Below, one piece after another: positions 10,604 through 20,566 of a DNA stretch of 64,000 nucleotides. Made by a program: the position numbers and the translations under genes. Positions within the stretch are counted from its first letter, which is position 1. Each line of letters begins with the position of its first letter. The stretch is from Luteimonas sp. 9C (lineage in GTDB: Bacteria > Pseudomonadota > Gammaproteobacteria > Xanthomonadales > Xanthomonadaceae), in assembly GCF_902506295.1 (NCBI RefSeq), contig NZ_LR733312.1, forward strand, positions 1,874,095 through 1,938,094. The letters run 5' to 3'. A model generated the notes under the pieces. It made no database searches and was not told where the DNA came from. It saw nothing but the letters and a program-made list of their open reading frames with translations.

Positions 10604-11199
10604 AGGTCGGGCCGCTGACGGTCGTCGTGATCGCGGTCGTCGCCGGCGGTCTCGGCGTGCTCGCCAGCCTGTTCGTCGGTGGTCCGGGACCGCTGCTCGG
10701 CACCGAGACCGGGCAACACCTGTATGCCGACACGCTCAGCGCCACCGCGCCTGCGCCGCCGCAAGGCGTGACCGTCGCGCGCCGCGGCGACGTCATCGCG
10801 CCCTTCGAGGTCGCCGGTCTCGATAGCCCGGTGCTGCAGCTGCCGGCCGCCTATGCGGGTCGTCCGGTGCTGGTGAACCTGTGGGCCAGCTGGTGCGGCC
10901 CCTGCATCGAGGAGATGCCGGAACTCGACCGGTTCGCCCGCGCGCAGGGTGATACCGGGGTACAGGTGCTCGGGATCGCGCTCGACGACGCCGACGCCGT
11001 TCGCGCGTTTCTCGACCGCATTCCGGTGGCCTACCCCATCGCCCTCGATGCACCGGGGCCGGCCGATGCCGGCGTGCGTCTGGGCAATCCGCGCGGCGTG
11101 TTGCCCTATACCGTGCTGCTGTCGCCCGACGGCCGGTTGCTGAAGCAACGGATCGGGCCGTTTGCCCACGGTGAGATCGACAGCTGGGTCAAGCCCTGA
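10600..11199 (+). CDS. TlpA/ResA-like membrane-anchored thioredoxin
   Basis: A 199-residue thioredoxin-fold protein with an N-terminal membrane anchor (about residues 5-27) and the active site WCGPC at residues 98-102, in the context [17 protein letters not shown] typical of the TlpA/ResA group. It probably reduces periplasmic disulfides, for example in cytochrome c maturation. The GTG start lies inside the dsbD stop (GTGA), so the two are translationally coupled. DsbD is a plausible electron donor; this is inferred from the coupling. Confidence 0.9.
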   Translation: MKVGPLTVVVIAVVAGGLGVLASLFVGGPGPLLGTETGQHLYADTLSATAPAPPQGVTVARRGDVIAPFEVAGLDSPVLQLPAAYAGRPVLVNLWASWCGPCIEEMPELDRFARAQGDTGVQVLGIALDDADAVRAFLDRIPVAYPIALDAPGPADAGVRLGNPRGVLPYTVLLSPDGRLLKQRIGPFAHGEIDSWVKP

Positions 11200-11208
11200 C
11201 GGCGAAAA

Positions 11209-11226
11209 TTCAAACGGGCGTTTAAA
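11209..11226. promoter_or_regulatory. Inverted repeat upstream of aroQ-accB-accC, possible operator
   Basis: TTCAAACGGGCGTTTAAA has 8-base arms (TTCAAACG and CGTTTAAA) with one mismatch and a two-base centre. It lies about 80 bases upstream of aroQ. The CAAAC-N4-GTTT core resembles sites of TetR-type fatty-acid regulators such as PsrA. Given the accBC genes downstream this is attractive but unproven. Confidence 0.35.
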
Positions 11227-11302
11227 ATCGTCAAACGTCTGCGAACTGGACACCATCGGGGACATCCCGCAGACTTCGCGCACCCGCCGCACCGCGTCCC
11301 CG

Positions 11303-11746
11303 ATGGCCTCGATCCTCGTCCTGCACGGCCCCAACCTCAACCTGCTCGGCACCCGCGAGCCGCAGGTCTACGGGCACGCGACCCTGGCCGACATCGACAC
11401 TGCACTGCAGACGACCGCACAGGCCGCCGGCCACACGCTGGAGAGCCTGCAGTCGAATGCCGAGCACGTGCTGGTCGACCGGGTGCAGGCCGCCCGCAGC
11501 GACGGCACCGCGCTGATCCTGCTCAACCCCGCCGCGCTCACCCACACCTCGGTGGCCCTGCGCGACGCGCTGGCCGCGGTGGCGCTGCCGTTCTACGAGA
11601 TCCACCTGTCGAACCCGCACCGCCGGGAGCCGTTCCGCCACACCAGTTACTTCAGCGACCTCGCCATCGGCGTGGTCTGCGGTTTCGGCGCCGACAGCTA
11701 CCGCTACGCACTCGACGCCGCGATCGCCCGGCTGCGCGCCGGCTGA
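11303..11746 (+). CDS. aroQ: 3-dehydroquinate dehydratase, type II
   Basis: Converts 3-dehydroquinate to 3-dehydroshikimate in the shikimate pathway. The 147 residues fit the type II enzyme, a dodecamer. It begins [20 protein letters not shown], with the catalytic Tyr in QVYG, and carries [16 protein letters not shown] and the catalytic His in EIHLSNPH. The ATG at 11303 gives the standard N-terminus. It is followed by accB after 68 bases, the common gammaproteobacterial order aroQ-accB-accC. Confidence 0.97.
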   Translation: MASILVLHGPNLNLLGTREPQVYGHATLADIDTALQTTAQAAGHTLESLQSNAEHVLVDRVQAARSDGTALILLNPAALTHTSVALRDALAAVALPFYEIHLSNPHRREPFRHTSYFSDLAIGVVCGFGADSYRYALDAAIARLRAG

Positions 11747-11814
11747 GACCCGCTCCCAACCCTTCCGTTCCGTCTTCGCGCGATTGCGCGACCCACGCAA
11801 AGAGAGAGGCCCGC

Positions 11815-12294
11815 ATGGACCTGAGAAAGATCAAGAAGCTCATCGACCTGCTCGAAGAGTCCAATCTGACCGAGATCGAGATCAAGGAAGGCGAGGAATC
11901 GGTGCGTCTGTCGCGCAATTCGGCCGCCGCGCCGATGATGTACGCGCAGGCACCGGCGCCGGCCGCACCGCGTCCGGCCGAACCGGTGATGCCGATGAGC
12001 TCGCCGGTCGATGCCGCCACGGGCGGCACGCCGAAGGCCGCGGACGACGAGCTGCCCCCGGGCCAGGTGGCCAAGTCGCCGATGGTCGGCACCTATTACG
12101 CGTCTCCGGCGCCGGACAAGCCGGCCTTCGTGACCGTGGGCCAGTCGGTCAAGGTCGGCGACACGCTGGGCATCATCGAGGCGATGAAGATGTTCAACCC
12201 GATCGAGGCCGAGACCTCGGGCACGGTCGTCGCGATCCTCTGCGAGAGCGGTCAGCCGGTCGAGTTCGACCAGCCGCTGTTCGTGATCGGCTGA
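11815..12294 (+). CDS. accB: Biotin carboxyl carrier protein of acetyl-CoA carboxylase
   Basis: Carries biotin between the carboxylase and carboxyltransferase parts of acetyl-CoA carboxylase, the committed step of fatty acid synthesis. It has 159 residues: a charged N-terminal helix ([16 protein letters not shown]), an Ala/Pro-rich linker (about 36-85) and a C-terminal biotinyl domain with EAMKM, the biotinylated lysine being Lys125. An AAAGAGAGAGG-like purine tract precedes the ATG. Ten bases separate it from accC, so the two are cotranscribed. Confidence 0.98.
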   Translation: MDLRKIKKLIDLLEESNLTEIEIKEGEESVRLSRNSAAAPMMYAQAPAPAAPRPAEPVMPMSSPVDAATGGTPKAADDELPPGQVAKSPMVGTYYASPAPDKPAFVTVGQSVKVGDTLGIIEAMKMFNPIEAETSGTVVAILCESGQPVEFDQPLFVIG

Positions 12295-12304
12295 GGCCGC
12301 CGCG

Positions 12305-13672
12305 ATGCTGGAGAAAGTCGTCATCGCCAACCGCGGTGAGATCGCGCTGCGCATCCTGCGCGCGTGTCACACCCTCGGCATCCGTACGGTCGCGGTGCAC
12401 TCCACCGTCGACCGCAACCTCAAGCACGTGGCGATGGCCGACGAATCGGTCTGCATCGGCCCGCCGCCCTCCGCGCAGAGCTATCTCGACATGCCGGCGA
12501 TCATCGCCGCGGCCGAGGTCACCGATGCCCAGGCGATCCACCCGGGCTACGGTTTTCTCAGCGAGAACGCCGATTTCGCCGAGCGCGTCGAGCAGTCGGG
12601 CTTCATCTTCATCGGGCCGAAGGCCGAGACCATCCGCCTGATGGGCGACAAGGTCGAGGCGATCCGCGCGATGAAAGAGGCCGGCGTGCCCTGCGTGCCC
12701 GGCTCCGGCGGCCCGCTCGGCGACGACGCGGCGACCAACGTGAAGATCGCCCGCGAGATCGGCTATCCGGTCATCGTCAAGGCGGCCGGCGGCGGCGGTG
12801 GACGCGGCATGCGCGTGGTCCACACCGAGGCCGCGCTGGTCAACGCGATCGCGACGACCAAGCAGGAAGCCAAGGCCGCGTTCTCGAACGACATGGTCTA
12901 CATGGAGAAGTTCCTCGAGAACCCGCGTCACGTGGAGATCCAGGTGCTGGCCGACGGCCAGGGCGGCGCGATCCATCTGGGCGAGCGCGACTGCTCGATG
13001 CAGCGCCGCCACCAGAAGGTCGTCGAGGAGGCGCCGGCGCCGGGGATCACGGCCGAGGCGCGGGCGGAGATCGGCAAGGTCTGCGTGGATGCCTGCATCC
13101 GCATCGGCTATCGCGGCGCGGGCACGTTCGAGTTCCTCTACGAGGACGGCCGCTTCTACTTCATCGAAATGAACACCCGCATCCAGGTCGAGCATCCGGT
13201 GACGGAACTCGTGACCGGCATCGACCTGGTGCGCGAGCAGCTGATGATCGCCTCGGGCCACAAGCTGTCGATCAAGCAGGAAGACGTGGTGCTGACCGGC
13301 CATGCGATCGAGTGCCGCATCAACGCCGAGGACCCGGACACCTTCATGCCCTCGCCCGGCACGATCCGGCACTTCCACGCGCCGGGTGGCCCGGGCGTGC
13401 GCGTGGACACGCACGTCTACGAAGGCTATGCGGTGCCGCCGAACTACGACTCGATGATCGGCAAGCTGATCGTGCACGGCGCCGATCGCGAACAGGCGAT
13501 CTGCCGTATGCGCGTGGCGCTGTCGGAGATGGTCGTCGACGGCATCAAGACCAATATCCCGCTGCAGCAGCGGATCATGCGCGACCAGGGCTTCGCGGCC
13601 GGTGGACAGAACATCCACTATCTCGAGAAGCGCCTCGCCGAGCGCAAGAACAAGACGCTGGCGATCGGCTGA
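12305..13672 (+). CDS. accC: Biotin carboxylase subunit of acetyl-CoA carboxylase
   Basis: ATP-dependent carboxylation of biotin on AccB using bicarbonate. The 455-residue protein has the family layout: N-terminal Rossmann-like domain ([17 protein letters not shown]), ATP-grasp domain with the Gly-rich loop [12 protein letters not shown], the catalytic block [16 protein letters not shown], and a C-terminal domain ending in the KNKTLAIG region. Last gene of aroQ-accB-accC, followed by a GC-rich hairpin shared with the convergent neighbour. Confidence 0.99.
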   Translation: MLEKVVIANRGEIALRILRACHTLGIRTVAVHSTVDRNLKHVAMADESVCIGPPPSAQSYLDMPAIIAAAEVTDAQAIHPGYGFLSENADFAERVEQSGFIFIGPKAETIRLMGDKVEAIRAMKEAGVPCVPGSGGPLGDDAATNVKIAREIGYPVIVKAAGGGGGRGMRVVHTEAALVNAIATTKQEAKAAFSNDMVYMEKFLENPRHVEIQVLADGQGGAIHLGERDCSMQRRHQKVVEEAPAPGITAEARAEIGKVCVDACIRIGYRGAGTFEFLYEDGRFYFIEMNTRIQVEHPVTELVTGIDLVREQLMIASGHKLSIKQEDVVLTGHAIECRINAEDPDTFMPSPGTIRHFHAPGGPGVRVDTHVYEGYAVPPNYDSMIGKLIVHGADREQAICRMRVALSEMVVDGIKTNIPLQQRIMRDQGFAAGGQNIHYLEKRLAERKNKTLAIG

Positions 13673-13679
13673 GGCATCT

Positions 13680-13705
13680 CCGGGCGTCGCCTGCGCGGCG
13701 CCCGG
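13680..13705. terminator. GC-rich hairpin between convergent genes
   Basis: CCGGGCGTCGC, a CTGC loop and GCGGCGCCCGG form an 11-bp stem with one G-U pair, just after accC and before the convergent stop at 13711. No U tract follows on either strand, so it may be a mRNA 3' end stabiliser or a weak bidirectional terminator. Confidence 0.5.
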
Positions 13706-13710
13706 ACCGC

Positions 13711-14217
13711 TCAGTCCGCCCGATCCGGAAACGCGCGACGCAGGGCTGCGTCCAGACGGATCGGCCGCGCCCAGCGATCGAAGCTCGACACCAGCCCGCG
13801 ACGCACGCGCACGAATGTCTCCGTGCCGGGGCCTGCGTCCAACCGGTCGAGCACCCCGCGCCATCCGGCAGCCGGATCGCGCCGCCATTCGGCGATGATC
13901 TCGCGGCAGGTCCGCCCCAGCGACCGCGCCGTCGCGCAGGCCAGATACACGTCCGCCGGCCGCGCGCCGGCTGCCAGCAACTCGTCGACGAACGCGCGCG
14001 GCGCGCTCTGGTAGCGCACCAGCTCGTCCACGAACGCGCCGCGATAGCGGCCGGCATAGAGGTCGACGTCTGCGAGCCAGGTGTCGAGCCAGACATCTCC
14101 GGTAAGCGACGGCGCCACGTCCGCAGGCGCCGTCGTGCCTGCGGGCGCGTCCTGCGCGAGCACAGGCGCCACCGGGGCGATCAGCAGCAACGCGATCAGG
14201 ACGGAACGGATGGGCAT
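13711..14217 (-). CDS. Secreted hypothetical protein
   Basis: A 168-residue protein with a signal peptide (MPIRSVLIALLLIAP, cleavage near VLA-Q22) and a helical, Arg/Ala-rich mature part containing two cysteines. No domain is recognised. The ATG at 14217 was chosen because GAGGAG lies ten bases upstream; the frame is open further but without a binding site. It converges on accC. Confidence 0.7.
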   Translation of the reverse strand: MPIRSVLIALLLIAPVAPVLAQDAPAGTTAPADVAPSLTGDVWLDTWLADVDLYAGRYRGAFVDELVRYQSAPRAFVDELLAAGARPADVYLACATARSLGRTCREIIAEWRRDPAAGWRGVLDRLDAGPGTETFVRVRRGLVSSFDRWARPIRLDAALRRAFPDRAD

Positions 14218-14357
14218 GGTGACGTGCTCCTCGAATGGCCGGGAGGTCGCGTGGGCGCCGTTGACCCGGATGCGTGCAGGCGACCGCGTGACCACGACGC
14301 CCCCGCGACGCACGGCGAACGACCATAGCCCACCCCTGCGATACAAGGACAGCCGCG

Positions 14358-14549
14358 ATGACCGCCCTCCCCACCCGCTCCCGCACCGCCCGCATCTGGC
14401 GCTGGAGCCTCGGCATCGGTGTGGCCGTCGTACTGCTGGGCGTCTGGTGGCTGGCGCTCGACCGGTTCGCCGCGCGGATCGGCCTCGACGCGGAAAGCAG
14501 CCTGCGCGAACTGCCGCGCAGCGAGGACAACCGCCTGCGGGCGGATTGA
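14358..14549 (+). CDS. Small single-span membrane protein
   Basis: A 63-residue protein with a basic N-terminus (MTALPTRSRTARIWRW), one hydrophobic segment (about residues 17-35) and a charged tail. AAGGA lies eight bases before the ATG, supporting translation. No homologue is recognised; function unknown. Confidence 0.55.
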   Translation: MTALPTRSRTARIWRWSLGIGVAVVLLGVWWLALDRFAARIGLDAESSLRELPRSEDNRLRAD

Positions 14550-14576
14550 TCCGCCTACCACGGACCGCGCGTCCGG

Positions 14577-15017
14577 TCAGCGCGCGGCGATGACCAGCGT
14601 GCCCGGACGCCCGCCCTGGTGCCACCAGTCGCCCGTTGCCGTTACGCGCAGGGCGATGCTGCCCTTGCGCATCGCCAGGTCGTCACCGGCCTCGCCACTG
14701 GCGACGTAGGCGCCGATCACGTCGCGCGGATCCTCGAGACCGCTGAAGCTCGCCGCGCCCGCATCGATGCGCAGGGCGTCGCCGCCGTCGGCTTTCACGC
14801 TGACCCGCACGGGCAACGTCCGCCCGTCGTCGCATCGCAGTTCGCCGATGCCGCGCGCGGTGCGGTGACGCGCCGACCAGTCACCGGCCGTGAACGCCAG
14901 TTCGCAGCGCATCGCCTCGGCTGCGACCCCCGTGGCCGGGACGCCCGCGAGTGTGCAGAGCACCAGGGCGCACGCTGGCAGTGGGTGGAATCGACGGACA
15001 CGACATGGAATGCGCAT
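14577..15017 (-). CDS. Secreted hypothetical protein
   Basis: About 146 residues from the ATG at 15017, with a basic stretch and a hydrophobic signal peptide ending near GVAA-EA. The mature part has two cysteines that could pair (MRCELAF and ELRCDDG) and a beta-rich character. A start 12 codons upstream is possible. No family recognised. Confidence 0.6.
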   Translation of the reverse strand: MRIPCRVRRFHPLPACALVLCTLAGVPATGVAAEAMRCELAFTAGDWSARHRTARGIGELRCDDGRTLPVRVSVKADGGDALRIDAGAASFSGLEDPRDVIGAYVASGEAGDDLAMRKGSIALRVTATGDWWHQGGRPGTLVIAAR

Positions 15018-15121
15018 GGGCCCAACGCTAGCAGAAGCGCCTGGCGGACACACGCCGCAGTCTGTGACTGCGGCATGGCAATGGTTTGCGCGAGGCGCGC
15101 GTCACGCGCGCGGTGCAGCCG

Positions 15122-15541
15122 TCAGCGCCAGCGGCGATCGCGCGCGCGGTCCTGGCGCGGATCGTAGTACTGCACGGTGCAACGACCGCGACGGTCGCAG
15201 CTCTCGCGGCGCACCTGGTGGTTGTTGCGCCAGCCGTGCGCCGGTGCGTGACGCGGCGGTCCCTTGTGACGCGAGTAGTAGCGCGCGTCGTAATGCCGCG
15301 GCGCCATCCGGTAGTAGACCGGGCGGCCGCGATGGTCGTACGACACGCGCAGACGGTCGTTGTAGTTCCCGCGGTAGTACGGCTGGTTGCCGCGCAACAC
15401 CACATCGGCGACATCGACGATGACCTGCACGAGGTCGTCGCCGGACTGTGCATGCGCCGGCGCCGGCGCAAGCGCGGCGGCCGACAGGCCGACAGCGAGC
15501 AGGCCGGGCGCAATCCATCGGGTCAGGGGGTTGGTGATCAT
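15122..15541 (-). CDS. Small secreted Tyr/Arg-rich protein
   Basis: A 139-residue protein with a clear signal peptide (MITNPLTRWIAPGLLAVGLS, cleavage near AHA-QS). Its mature part is dominated by Tyr, Arg, His and Asp (YYRGNYNDRLRV, YYDPRQDRARDRRWR) with one cysteine pair (SCDRRGRC). GGAGAGACGTC precedes the ATG. Composition of this kind occurs in many short xanthomonad envelope proteins of unknown role. Confidence 0.65.
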   Translation of the reverse strand: MITNPLTRWIAPGLLAVGLSAAALAPAPAHAQSGDDLVQVIVDVADVVLRGNQPYYRGNYNDRLRVSYDHRGRPVYYRMAPRHYDARYYSRHKGPPRHAPAHGWRNNHQVRRESCDRRGRCTVQYYDPRQDRARDRRWR

Positions 15542-15723
15542 GACGTCTCTCCAGTGGGCCGCCACCGCAGCGGCCATGGGGCCAACATGGCGCGTCCGGA
15601 ATGAACAGGCGTGCAATTTCCCCGCGCAGGCCGCGTGCCGGGCAGCGACGTAAAGAATCGGTTCAAACTGGAACCGTTTACCGCCGTTGAAAGCGTTTAC
15701 GCCGACGATACGCGCAGCAGACG

Positions 15724-16467
15724 TCAGGCCTCGCGCGGCGTCCTCGCGCATACAGCCAAGGCGTCGACAGCTGCGGGCAGTGCGTCCGGCGCGGCAACCA
15801 CGCGCATCCTGGGCGCCTGGTCCTGGTCCGTCGGGATCTCCGCCGCGGTCTCGTGCGCCCAGGTGGTGCGGTACGGCATGTGCACGCCCCAGCCGCCGAG
15901 CGCGAGGACCGGCGCGATGTCCGAACGCAGCGAATTGCCGATCATCAGGAACTGCCCCGCGTCGATCCCGAACTCGGCCAGCAGCCGGGCATAGGTCGGC
16001 GGATCCTTCTCGCTGACGATCTCGATGCGCCGGAACAGATCCGACAGCCCGGACTCGCGCACCTTGGCCTCCTGATGGAACAGGTCGCCCTTGGTGATCA
16101 GCACCACGTCGAACTCCACGGCCACCGCTTCGACCGCCTTGCGGATGCCGGGCAACAGTTTGACCGGATGCCGCAGCAGGCCTTTCGCCATCTCGACGAT
16201 GCGATGCAGATCCAGGGCAGCGATACGCCCCCCGGTGATCTGCGTCGCCGACTCGACCATCGACAGCGCCATGCCTTTCACGCCGTAGCCGAAGACCGCG
16301 ATGTTGGCCGTCTCCACCGCATACAGCGCGTCGAGCACCCGCACATCGGCCAGATCGACATAGCCACCGACGATCCGCTCGAATTCGGCCTGCGCGTCGT
16401 CGAAATAATCCTGGCTGCGCCAGAGCGTGTCGTCGGCGTCGAAGCCGATCATGCGGAGTCCGGTCAT
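15724..16467 (-). CDS. HAD-superfamily hydrolase
   Basis: A 247-residue phosphatase-like protein of the haloacid dehalogenase superfamily. All four motifs are present: DADDT (nucleophile D10 and D12), the Thr of VLITKGD, the Lys of VSEKDPPTY and the acidic pair region IGNSLRSDIAPVLALGG. The cap insertion between motifs I and II is about 85 residues, a C1-type cap. Probably a cytoplasmic phosphatase; substrate unknown. The ATG at 16467 (MTGLRMIGFDAD) puts motif I at the usual position. Confidence 0.85.
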   Translation of the reverse strand: MTGLRMIGFDADDTLWRSQDYFDDAQAEFERIVGGYVDLADVRVLDALYAVETANIAVFGYGVKGMALSMVESATQITGGRIAALDLHRIVEMAKGLLRHPVKLLPGIRKAVEAVAVEFDVVLITKGDLFHQEAKVRESGLSDLFRRIEIVSEKDPPTYARLLAEFGIDAGQFLMIGNSLRSDIAPVLALGGWGVHMPYRTTWAHETAAEIPTDQDQAPRMRVVAAPDALPAAVDALAVCARTPREA

Positions 16468-16514
16468 GCGTGCAGTATGCGCCGGCGTGTCAGGCAAACA
16501 TCGCGGCGTGCCAC

Positions 16515-16541
16515 GAAAAAGGGCGGCCCGAAGGCCGCCCC
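16515..16541 (-). terminator. Intrinsic terminator of the EF-hand gene
   Basis: On the minus strand GGGCGGCC, TTCG and GGCCGCCC form a perfect tetraloop hairpin followed by UUUUUCG. It lies 47 bases downstream of the EF-hand stop codon and upstream of the HAD gene on the same strand. Confidence 0.9.
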
Positions 16542-16587
16542 AAGGCGCGTGATCACATGCATCGATCACGTCATGCATGCGCCGCAA

Positions 16588-16962
16588 TCACTCCTCCGCA
16601 GCGCCCGCGCCTGCTGCCTGGCGGTTCACGAAGTCGCGATATTCCTCGGGCGTGATGAAGCCATCACCGTCGGCGTCGACTTCACTGAACACCTGCGCGA
16701 GGCCTTCGAGGCCTGCCGCTTCCGCCTGGCTGAGCTTGCCGTCGCCATCGGCATCGAGATCGGCCCAGGTGACCTGGCCCTGCTGGGCCTGCGGCGCTTC
16801 GGCCGTGGCGTCCTGCGCATAATCCTGCGTCGTGGTCGCAGCCTCGGTGGTCGGCGGCGCCTGCGTGGTGGAGGCGGCCGGATCCTGCGCGAATGCCATC
16901 GGCATGGCCATGGCAACACCCAGGGCGATCATCGCGGTCAGCGGCTTGCGTGCATTCTTCAT
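16588..16962 (-). CDS. Secreted EF-hand calcium-binding protein
   Basis: A 124-residue protein with a signal peptide (cleavage near AFA-Q26) and a Thr/Ala/Gln-rich linker. Two consecutive EF-hand loops follow: D70-E81 (DADGDGKLSQAE) and D96-E107 (DADGDGFITPEE). Both keep the acidic residues at positions 1, 3, 5 and 12, so calcium binding is likely. Periplasmic location follows from the signal peptide. Such short two-loop proteins are common in xanthomonads with no proven role. It has its own terminator. Confidence 0.85.
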   Translation of the reverse strand: MKNARKPLTAMIALGVAMAMPMAFAQDPAASTTQAPPTTEAATTTQDYAQDATAEAPQAQQGQVTWADLDADGDGKLSQAEAAGLEGLAQVFSEVDADGDGFITPEEYRDFVNRQAAGAGAAEE

Positions 16963-17346
16963 GAGCGTCTTCTCCGTGTTTCAGAACTTGGGTTTGTTGC
17001 GCGGGGTGGTGATGCGTCCTCGTCGGGGATACCGCACGGAAGCCACCTTGCAGGCGGTCGAATGAACCGGGCGGAGACCGCGGACGCGCGACTTACGAAC
17101 GCTTAACCACAGAGCGTGCCACGCGCTCTAGTGCAATCGTTCGCGGCAGGTGAGCGCAAGCCGCGGAACCCCTTCGCACAGGCGATGCGGACGTGCACAC
17201 ATTTGCGTCCACTGGACGTCCTGATGCGCCCGGCGCGCTGAATCGAACACAACGTTTACGATCTCCGCCGCGCGCCCCACCAGAGCGCGCCATGGCAGGC
17301 GCTATGCGACACTCGGGTTCACCCTGATTGCGCCCCGGAGATCGGC
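16963..17346. other. Intergenic region without recognised genes
   Basis: About 380 bases between divergent genes, with lower coding potential. The open frames show neither ribosome binding sites nor domain motifs. It presumably contains promoters for the EF-hand and sugar dehydrogenase genes; I cannot place them confidently. Confidence 0.45.
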
Positions 17347-18543
17347 ATGACACGCACGCGACCCCTCGTTCTCACCACCCTGGCTGCCTCGCTGCTGTGG
17401 CTGTCAGGCTGTAACGGCAATGCCGCCAACGGGACGGCGACACAGGACGCCGCCTCGCCCCAGGCGACTGCCGCCGATACCGGCGCGGCGCCGGCCGCCG
17501 ATGCGATCGAAGGCCTGCCGTTCGCGAGCACGGCCGTGGCGACGTTCAACGAGCCCTGGGCGATCGGCTTCCTGCCGGACGGCAGCGTGCTTGTCACCGA
17601 GAAGAGCGGCGTGCTCAAGCACGTGACGCTGCCGGGCGGCGAGGTCCGCGAGATCTCGGGCGTGCCGGCCGTCGCCTACACCGGCCAGGGCGGGCTCGGC
17701 GACGTGAAGCCGCATCCGCAGTTCGCGCAGAACGGCATCGTGTACCTGAGCTTCGCGGAAGAAGGCGAAGGCGGCCGCGGCGCGGCCGTCGCACGCGGAC
17801 GCCTCGATCTGGAAGCCGGTGCACTGCAGGACGTCTCGGTCGTCTGGCGCCAGGTACCGAAGGTCGATGGCGCGGGACACTACGGCCATCGCATCGCATT
17901 CGATGGCGACGGCAAGCTGTGGATCTCGTCGGGTGAGCGGCAGAAGTTCGATCCCTCGCAGAACATGCAGTCCAACCTCGGCAAGGTCGTGCGTCTGAAC
18001 GACGATGGCAGCGTGCCCGACGACAATCCGTTCGCCGGCAAGGGCGAGGTCGCCTCGCAGGTCTGGTCGCTCGGCCACCGCAACCCGCTCGGCATCGCCT
18101 TCGATGCGCAGGGCCGGCTGTGGAACAGCGAGATGGGGCCGGCCGGCGGCGACGAACTCAACCTCGTCAAGCGCGGCGCGAACTACGGCTATCCGATCGT
18201 CTCCAACGGCGACCACTACGATGGTCGCGAGATTCCCGACCACGACACGCGCCCCGAGTTCGAGAAGCCGGCGATCACGTGGACGCCGGTGATCTCGCCG
18301 TCGAGCCTGGCCTTCTACAGCGGCACGCTGTTCCCGGCGTGGACCGGCAACGCCTTCATCGGCGGCCTGTCGGGCCAGGCGCTGGTCCGCGTGGAGATCG
18401 ACGGCGACAGCGCGCGCGAAGCCGAGCGGTTCCCGATGGGTGGGCGCATCCGTGATGTCGCGCAGGGCCCGGACGGCGCGCTGTACGTGATCGAGGACGG
18501 CAAGGACGGCCGCCTGATCCGGCTGGCGCCGCGCGCGGGCTGA
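17347..18543 (+). CDS. PQQ-dependent sugar dehydrogenase-like lipoprotein (YliI/Asd family)
   Basis: A 398-residue soluble-glucose-dehydrogenase fold protein. The lipobox LSGC (lipidated Cys22) places it on a membrane face in the periplasm. Family blocks are present: ITEKSGVL-like [58 protein letters not shown] and [15 protein letters not shown]. Relatives oxidise aldose sugars with PQQ and calcium. No PQQ synthesis gene is in the window. A paralogue lies at 30456-31622. It is followed by a strong hairpin terminator. Confidence 0.9.
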   Translation: MTRTRPLVLTTLAASLLWLSGCNGNAANGTATQDAASPQATAADTGAAPAADAIEGLPFASTAVATFNEPWAIGFLPDGSVLVTEKSGVLKHVTLPGGEVREISGVPAVAYTGQGGLGDVKPHPQFAQNGIVYLSFAEEGEGGRGAAVARGRLDLEAGALQDVSVVWRQVPKVDGAGHYGHRIAFDGDGKLWISSGERQKFDPSQNMQSNLGKVVRLNDDGSVPDDNPFAGKGEVASQVWSLGHRNPLGIAFDAQGRLWNSEMGPAGGDELNLVKRGANYGYPIVSNGDHYDGREIPDHDTRPEFEKPAITWTPVISPSSLAFYSGTLFPAWTGNAFIGGLSGQALVRVEIDGDSAREAERFPMGGRIRDVAQGPDGALYVIEDGKDGRLIRLAPRAG

Positions 18544-18559
18544 CCGCCCACGCGTCGCA

Positions 18560-18596
18560 ACGCAGGCCGCGGGACACCGCGGCCTGCGTCGTTTTA
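18560..18596 (+). terminator. Intrinsic terminator after the sugar dehydrogenase gene
   Basis: ACGCAGGCCGCGG and CCGCGGCCTGCGT flank a short GACA loop and are followed by CGTTTT. The perfect long stem begins 17 bases after the stop at 18543. Confidence 0.88.
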
Positions 18597-18602
18597 GGAA
18601 CT

Positions 18603-19394
18603 TCAGATTTCCGGCCGCTCGACCGGATTGCCCAGCGCCGCGCGGTAGCGCACGTACAGCGCCTGCACCTTGTCGATGTAGGCGCGCGTCTCCGCATACG
18701 GCGGCACGCCGTCGAACCGCGTGACCGTGCCGATGCCCGCGTTGTAGGCGGCGAGCGCGAGCGTGCGGTCGCCGTCGTAGCGGCGCAGCAGACCGCGCAG
18801 ATGGCGCGCGCCGGCGCGGATCGATTCGGCCGGCGCGTCCGGATCCACGACCCCGTAGTCGGCAATGACATCCGGCATCAGCTGCATCACCCCACGCGCG
18901 CCCTTCGGCGACACGGCCGTGGCATCGAAGCCGCTTTCGGCGTGGGCGATCGCGCGCAGCCAGGCTTCGTCGAGTCCATAGGTCTTCGCATTCGCCGCGA
19001 ACAGCGCCGAGTGCGGCTTCAGCTGTGGCGCGCCGACGTTGCCCAGGCCTGCGTGGGCGGGCTCGCCGGGCGGCGTCTGTGCGGTGAAGCGCAGGTACTC
19101 GCGCGACCCCGGCAGCCGGCGCGTGCCGTAGACCATCACGCCGTCCTGCTCGCGCTCGTACAGCACGCCGCTGAAGACGCCCATCGCGCCCCACAGATTC
19201 GGCGTCTGCACCGCGTCGTCGGCGATCTCGCGCGCTTCGCATTTCGACCCCGGCTCGGGCGCGGTCGACAGGCTCACCGTGCCGCCCTTGACGCAGCGCC
19301 ACACGGTCCGCGCCTCGACCGGCGCGGCGGCCACGAGCGCGGTCGCGATCACGATGGCCGGCCAACGGTGCGACATGGACGGGAGCTGGGGCAT
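18603..19394 (-). CDS. Lytic transglycosylase (SLT domain)
   Basis: Cleaves peptidoglycan between MurNAc and GlcNAc, forming 1,6-anhydro ends, in the periplasm. The 263-residue protein has a signal peptide ending near VEA-RT, then an N-terminal module with a Cys pair (WRC and KCEA). The SLT domain is C-terminal: catalytic Glu153 in [15 protein letters not shown], then [11 protein letters not shown] and [13 protein letters not shown]. The start is uncertain: ATG at 19394 or 19376, neither with a strong binding site. Confidence 0.9.
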   Translation of the reverse strand: MPQLPSMSHRWPAIVIATALVAAAPVEARTVWRCVKGGTVSLSTAPEPGSKCEAREIADDAVQTPNLWGAMGVFSGVLYEREQDGVMVYGTRRLPGSREYLRFTAQTPPGEPAHAGLGNVGAPQLKPHSALFAANAKTYGLDEAWLRAIAHAESGFDATAVSPKGARGVMQLMPDVIADYGVVDPDAPAESIRAGARHLRGLLRRYDGDRTLALAAYNAGIGTVTRFDGVPPYAETRAYIDKVQALYVRYRAALGNPVERPEI

Positions 19395-19500
19395 GGCGGC
19401 ACCGGAGACGGGGCGCGGCCTTCGAGGCCGCCGTGGGTGCACATTGTGTCGGAACGCCTGTGCAGCCATGATCGTCGCCCCCCGAACGAGCCCTCCCCCG

Positions 19501-20019
19501 ATGCCGCACTGGTCGTCGCTGATCCGGGACATCCCGGACTTTCCAAAACCCGGCATCGTGTTCAAGGACATCACGCCGGTCCTCGCCGATGCACGCGGCT
19601 TCGCCGATGCGATCGACGCGATGGCCGCCCCGTGGCGCGACGCGGTGCCCGACGCCTTCATCGGCATCGAGTCTCGCGGTTTCATCTTCGCCGCCGCGCT
19701 CGCCCATGCGCTGGGCACGGGCTTCGTCCCGGTGCGCAAGCCGGGCAAGCTGCCGGCGCGCACGCTGTCGCACGACTACGCACTCGAATACGGCAGCGAC
19801 CGGCTGGAAATGCACGCCGATGCCTTGCCGCCCGGCGCACGCGTGGTGCTGGTCGACGATGTGCTCGCCACCGGCGGTACGTTGCGCGCCGCGTTGTCGC
19901 TCGCACGCCGGCAGGGCGCGGCCGTCGTCGGCGCCGCGGTACTCGTCGAACTACCCGAGCTCGAGGGCCGCGCACGCTGGGACAGCGACGCGCCGCTGCA
20001 CGTCGCCCTGCAGGGCTGA
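19501..20019 (+). CDS. apt: Adenine phosphoribosyltransferase
   Basis: Salvages adenine with PRPP to give AMP in the cytoplasm. From the ATG at 19501 it has 172 residues, beginning [19 protein letters not shown] as in the family. It carries [15 protein letters not shown] and the PRPP loop [14 protein letters not shown]. An in-frame ATG at 19468 would add eleven residues not seen in relatives, so the shorter form is preferred. Confidence 0.95.
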   Translation: MPHWSSLIRDIPDFPKPGIVFKDITPVLADARGFADAIDAMAAPWRDAVPDAFIGIESRGFIFAAALAHALGTGFVPVRKPGKLPARTLSHDYALEYGSDRLEMHADALPPGARVVLVDDVLATGGTLRAALSLARRQGAAVVGAAVLVELPELEGRARWDSDAPLHVALQG

Positions 20020-20079
20020 CTTCCCGGCGCGCTGACGCCTACTTGGGCAGGCTGTCGGCAGATCGGTCCGGAGCCTGCG

Positions 20080-20559
20080 ATGCGCGTCGAACATCTGGTT
20101 CTCGGCCCCAACGACTGGGTGCCGAACAATCCATCAATCGCGGTGCGCGTGTATCGCGGGCTGCGCGCAGCCGACGGCCACGTGCTGGATGCGCCGGCCT
20201 TCGAGCGCACGTTCGCGTCGCACGGCTGGCCGCCGGACTGGCGCGGTGGCGTCTACGCCTATCACCACTACCATTCGACGGCGCACGAAGTGCTGGGCGT
20301 GTACGCGGGTCGCGCGCGATTGGAGATTGGAGGGCCGGACGGCAGCATCTTCACGCTTGAAACAGGCGACGCGCTGTATTTGCCGGCGGGCACCGGACAT
20401 CGCTGTCTCAATTCCGACGACGCGTTCCGCGTGGTCGGTGCCTATCCCGATGGACAGGACTGGGATCTGCAGCGCGATGCGCCGGATGCGACGACGCGCG
20501 CGCGCATCCATGCGCTGCCGGCGCCGCCGCGCGATCCCACCGACGGCGCGCCGTTCTAG
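20080..20559 (+). CDS. Cupin-domain protein, YjlB-like
   Basis: A 159-residue single-cupin protein. The first motif, HYHSTAHEVLGVYAGRARLEIGG, and the second, GDALYLPAGTGHRC, supply the His/Glu metal ligands. The sequence HYHSTAHEVLGVY is characteristic of the YjlB group, which has no established reaction. Separate from apt by 60 bases on the same strand; joint transcription is possible. Confidence 0.8.
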   Translation: MRVEHLVLGPNDWVPNNPSIAVRVYRGLRAADGHVLDAPAFERTFASHGWPPDWRGGVYAYHHYHSTAHEVLGVYAGRARLEIGGPDGSIFTLETGDALYLPAGTGHRCLNSDDAFRVVGAYPDGQDWDLQRDAPDATTRARIHALPAPPRDPTDGAPF

Positions 20560-20566
20560 CGTTGCG

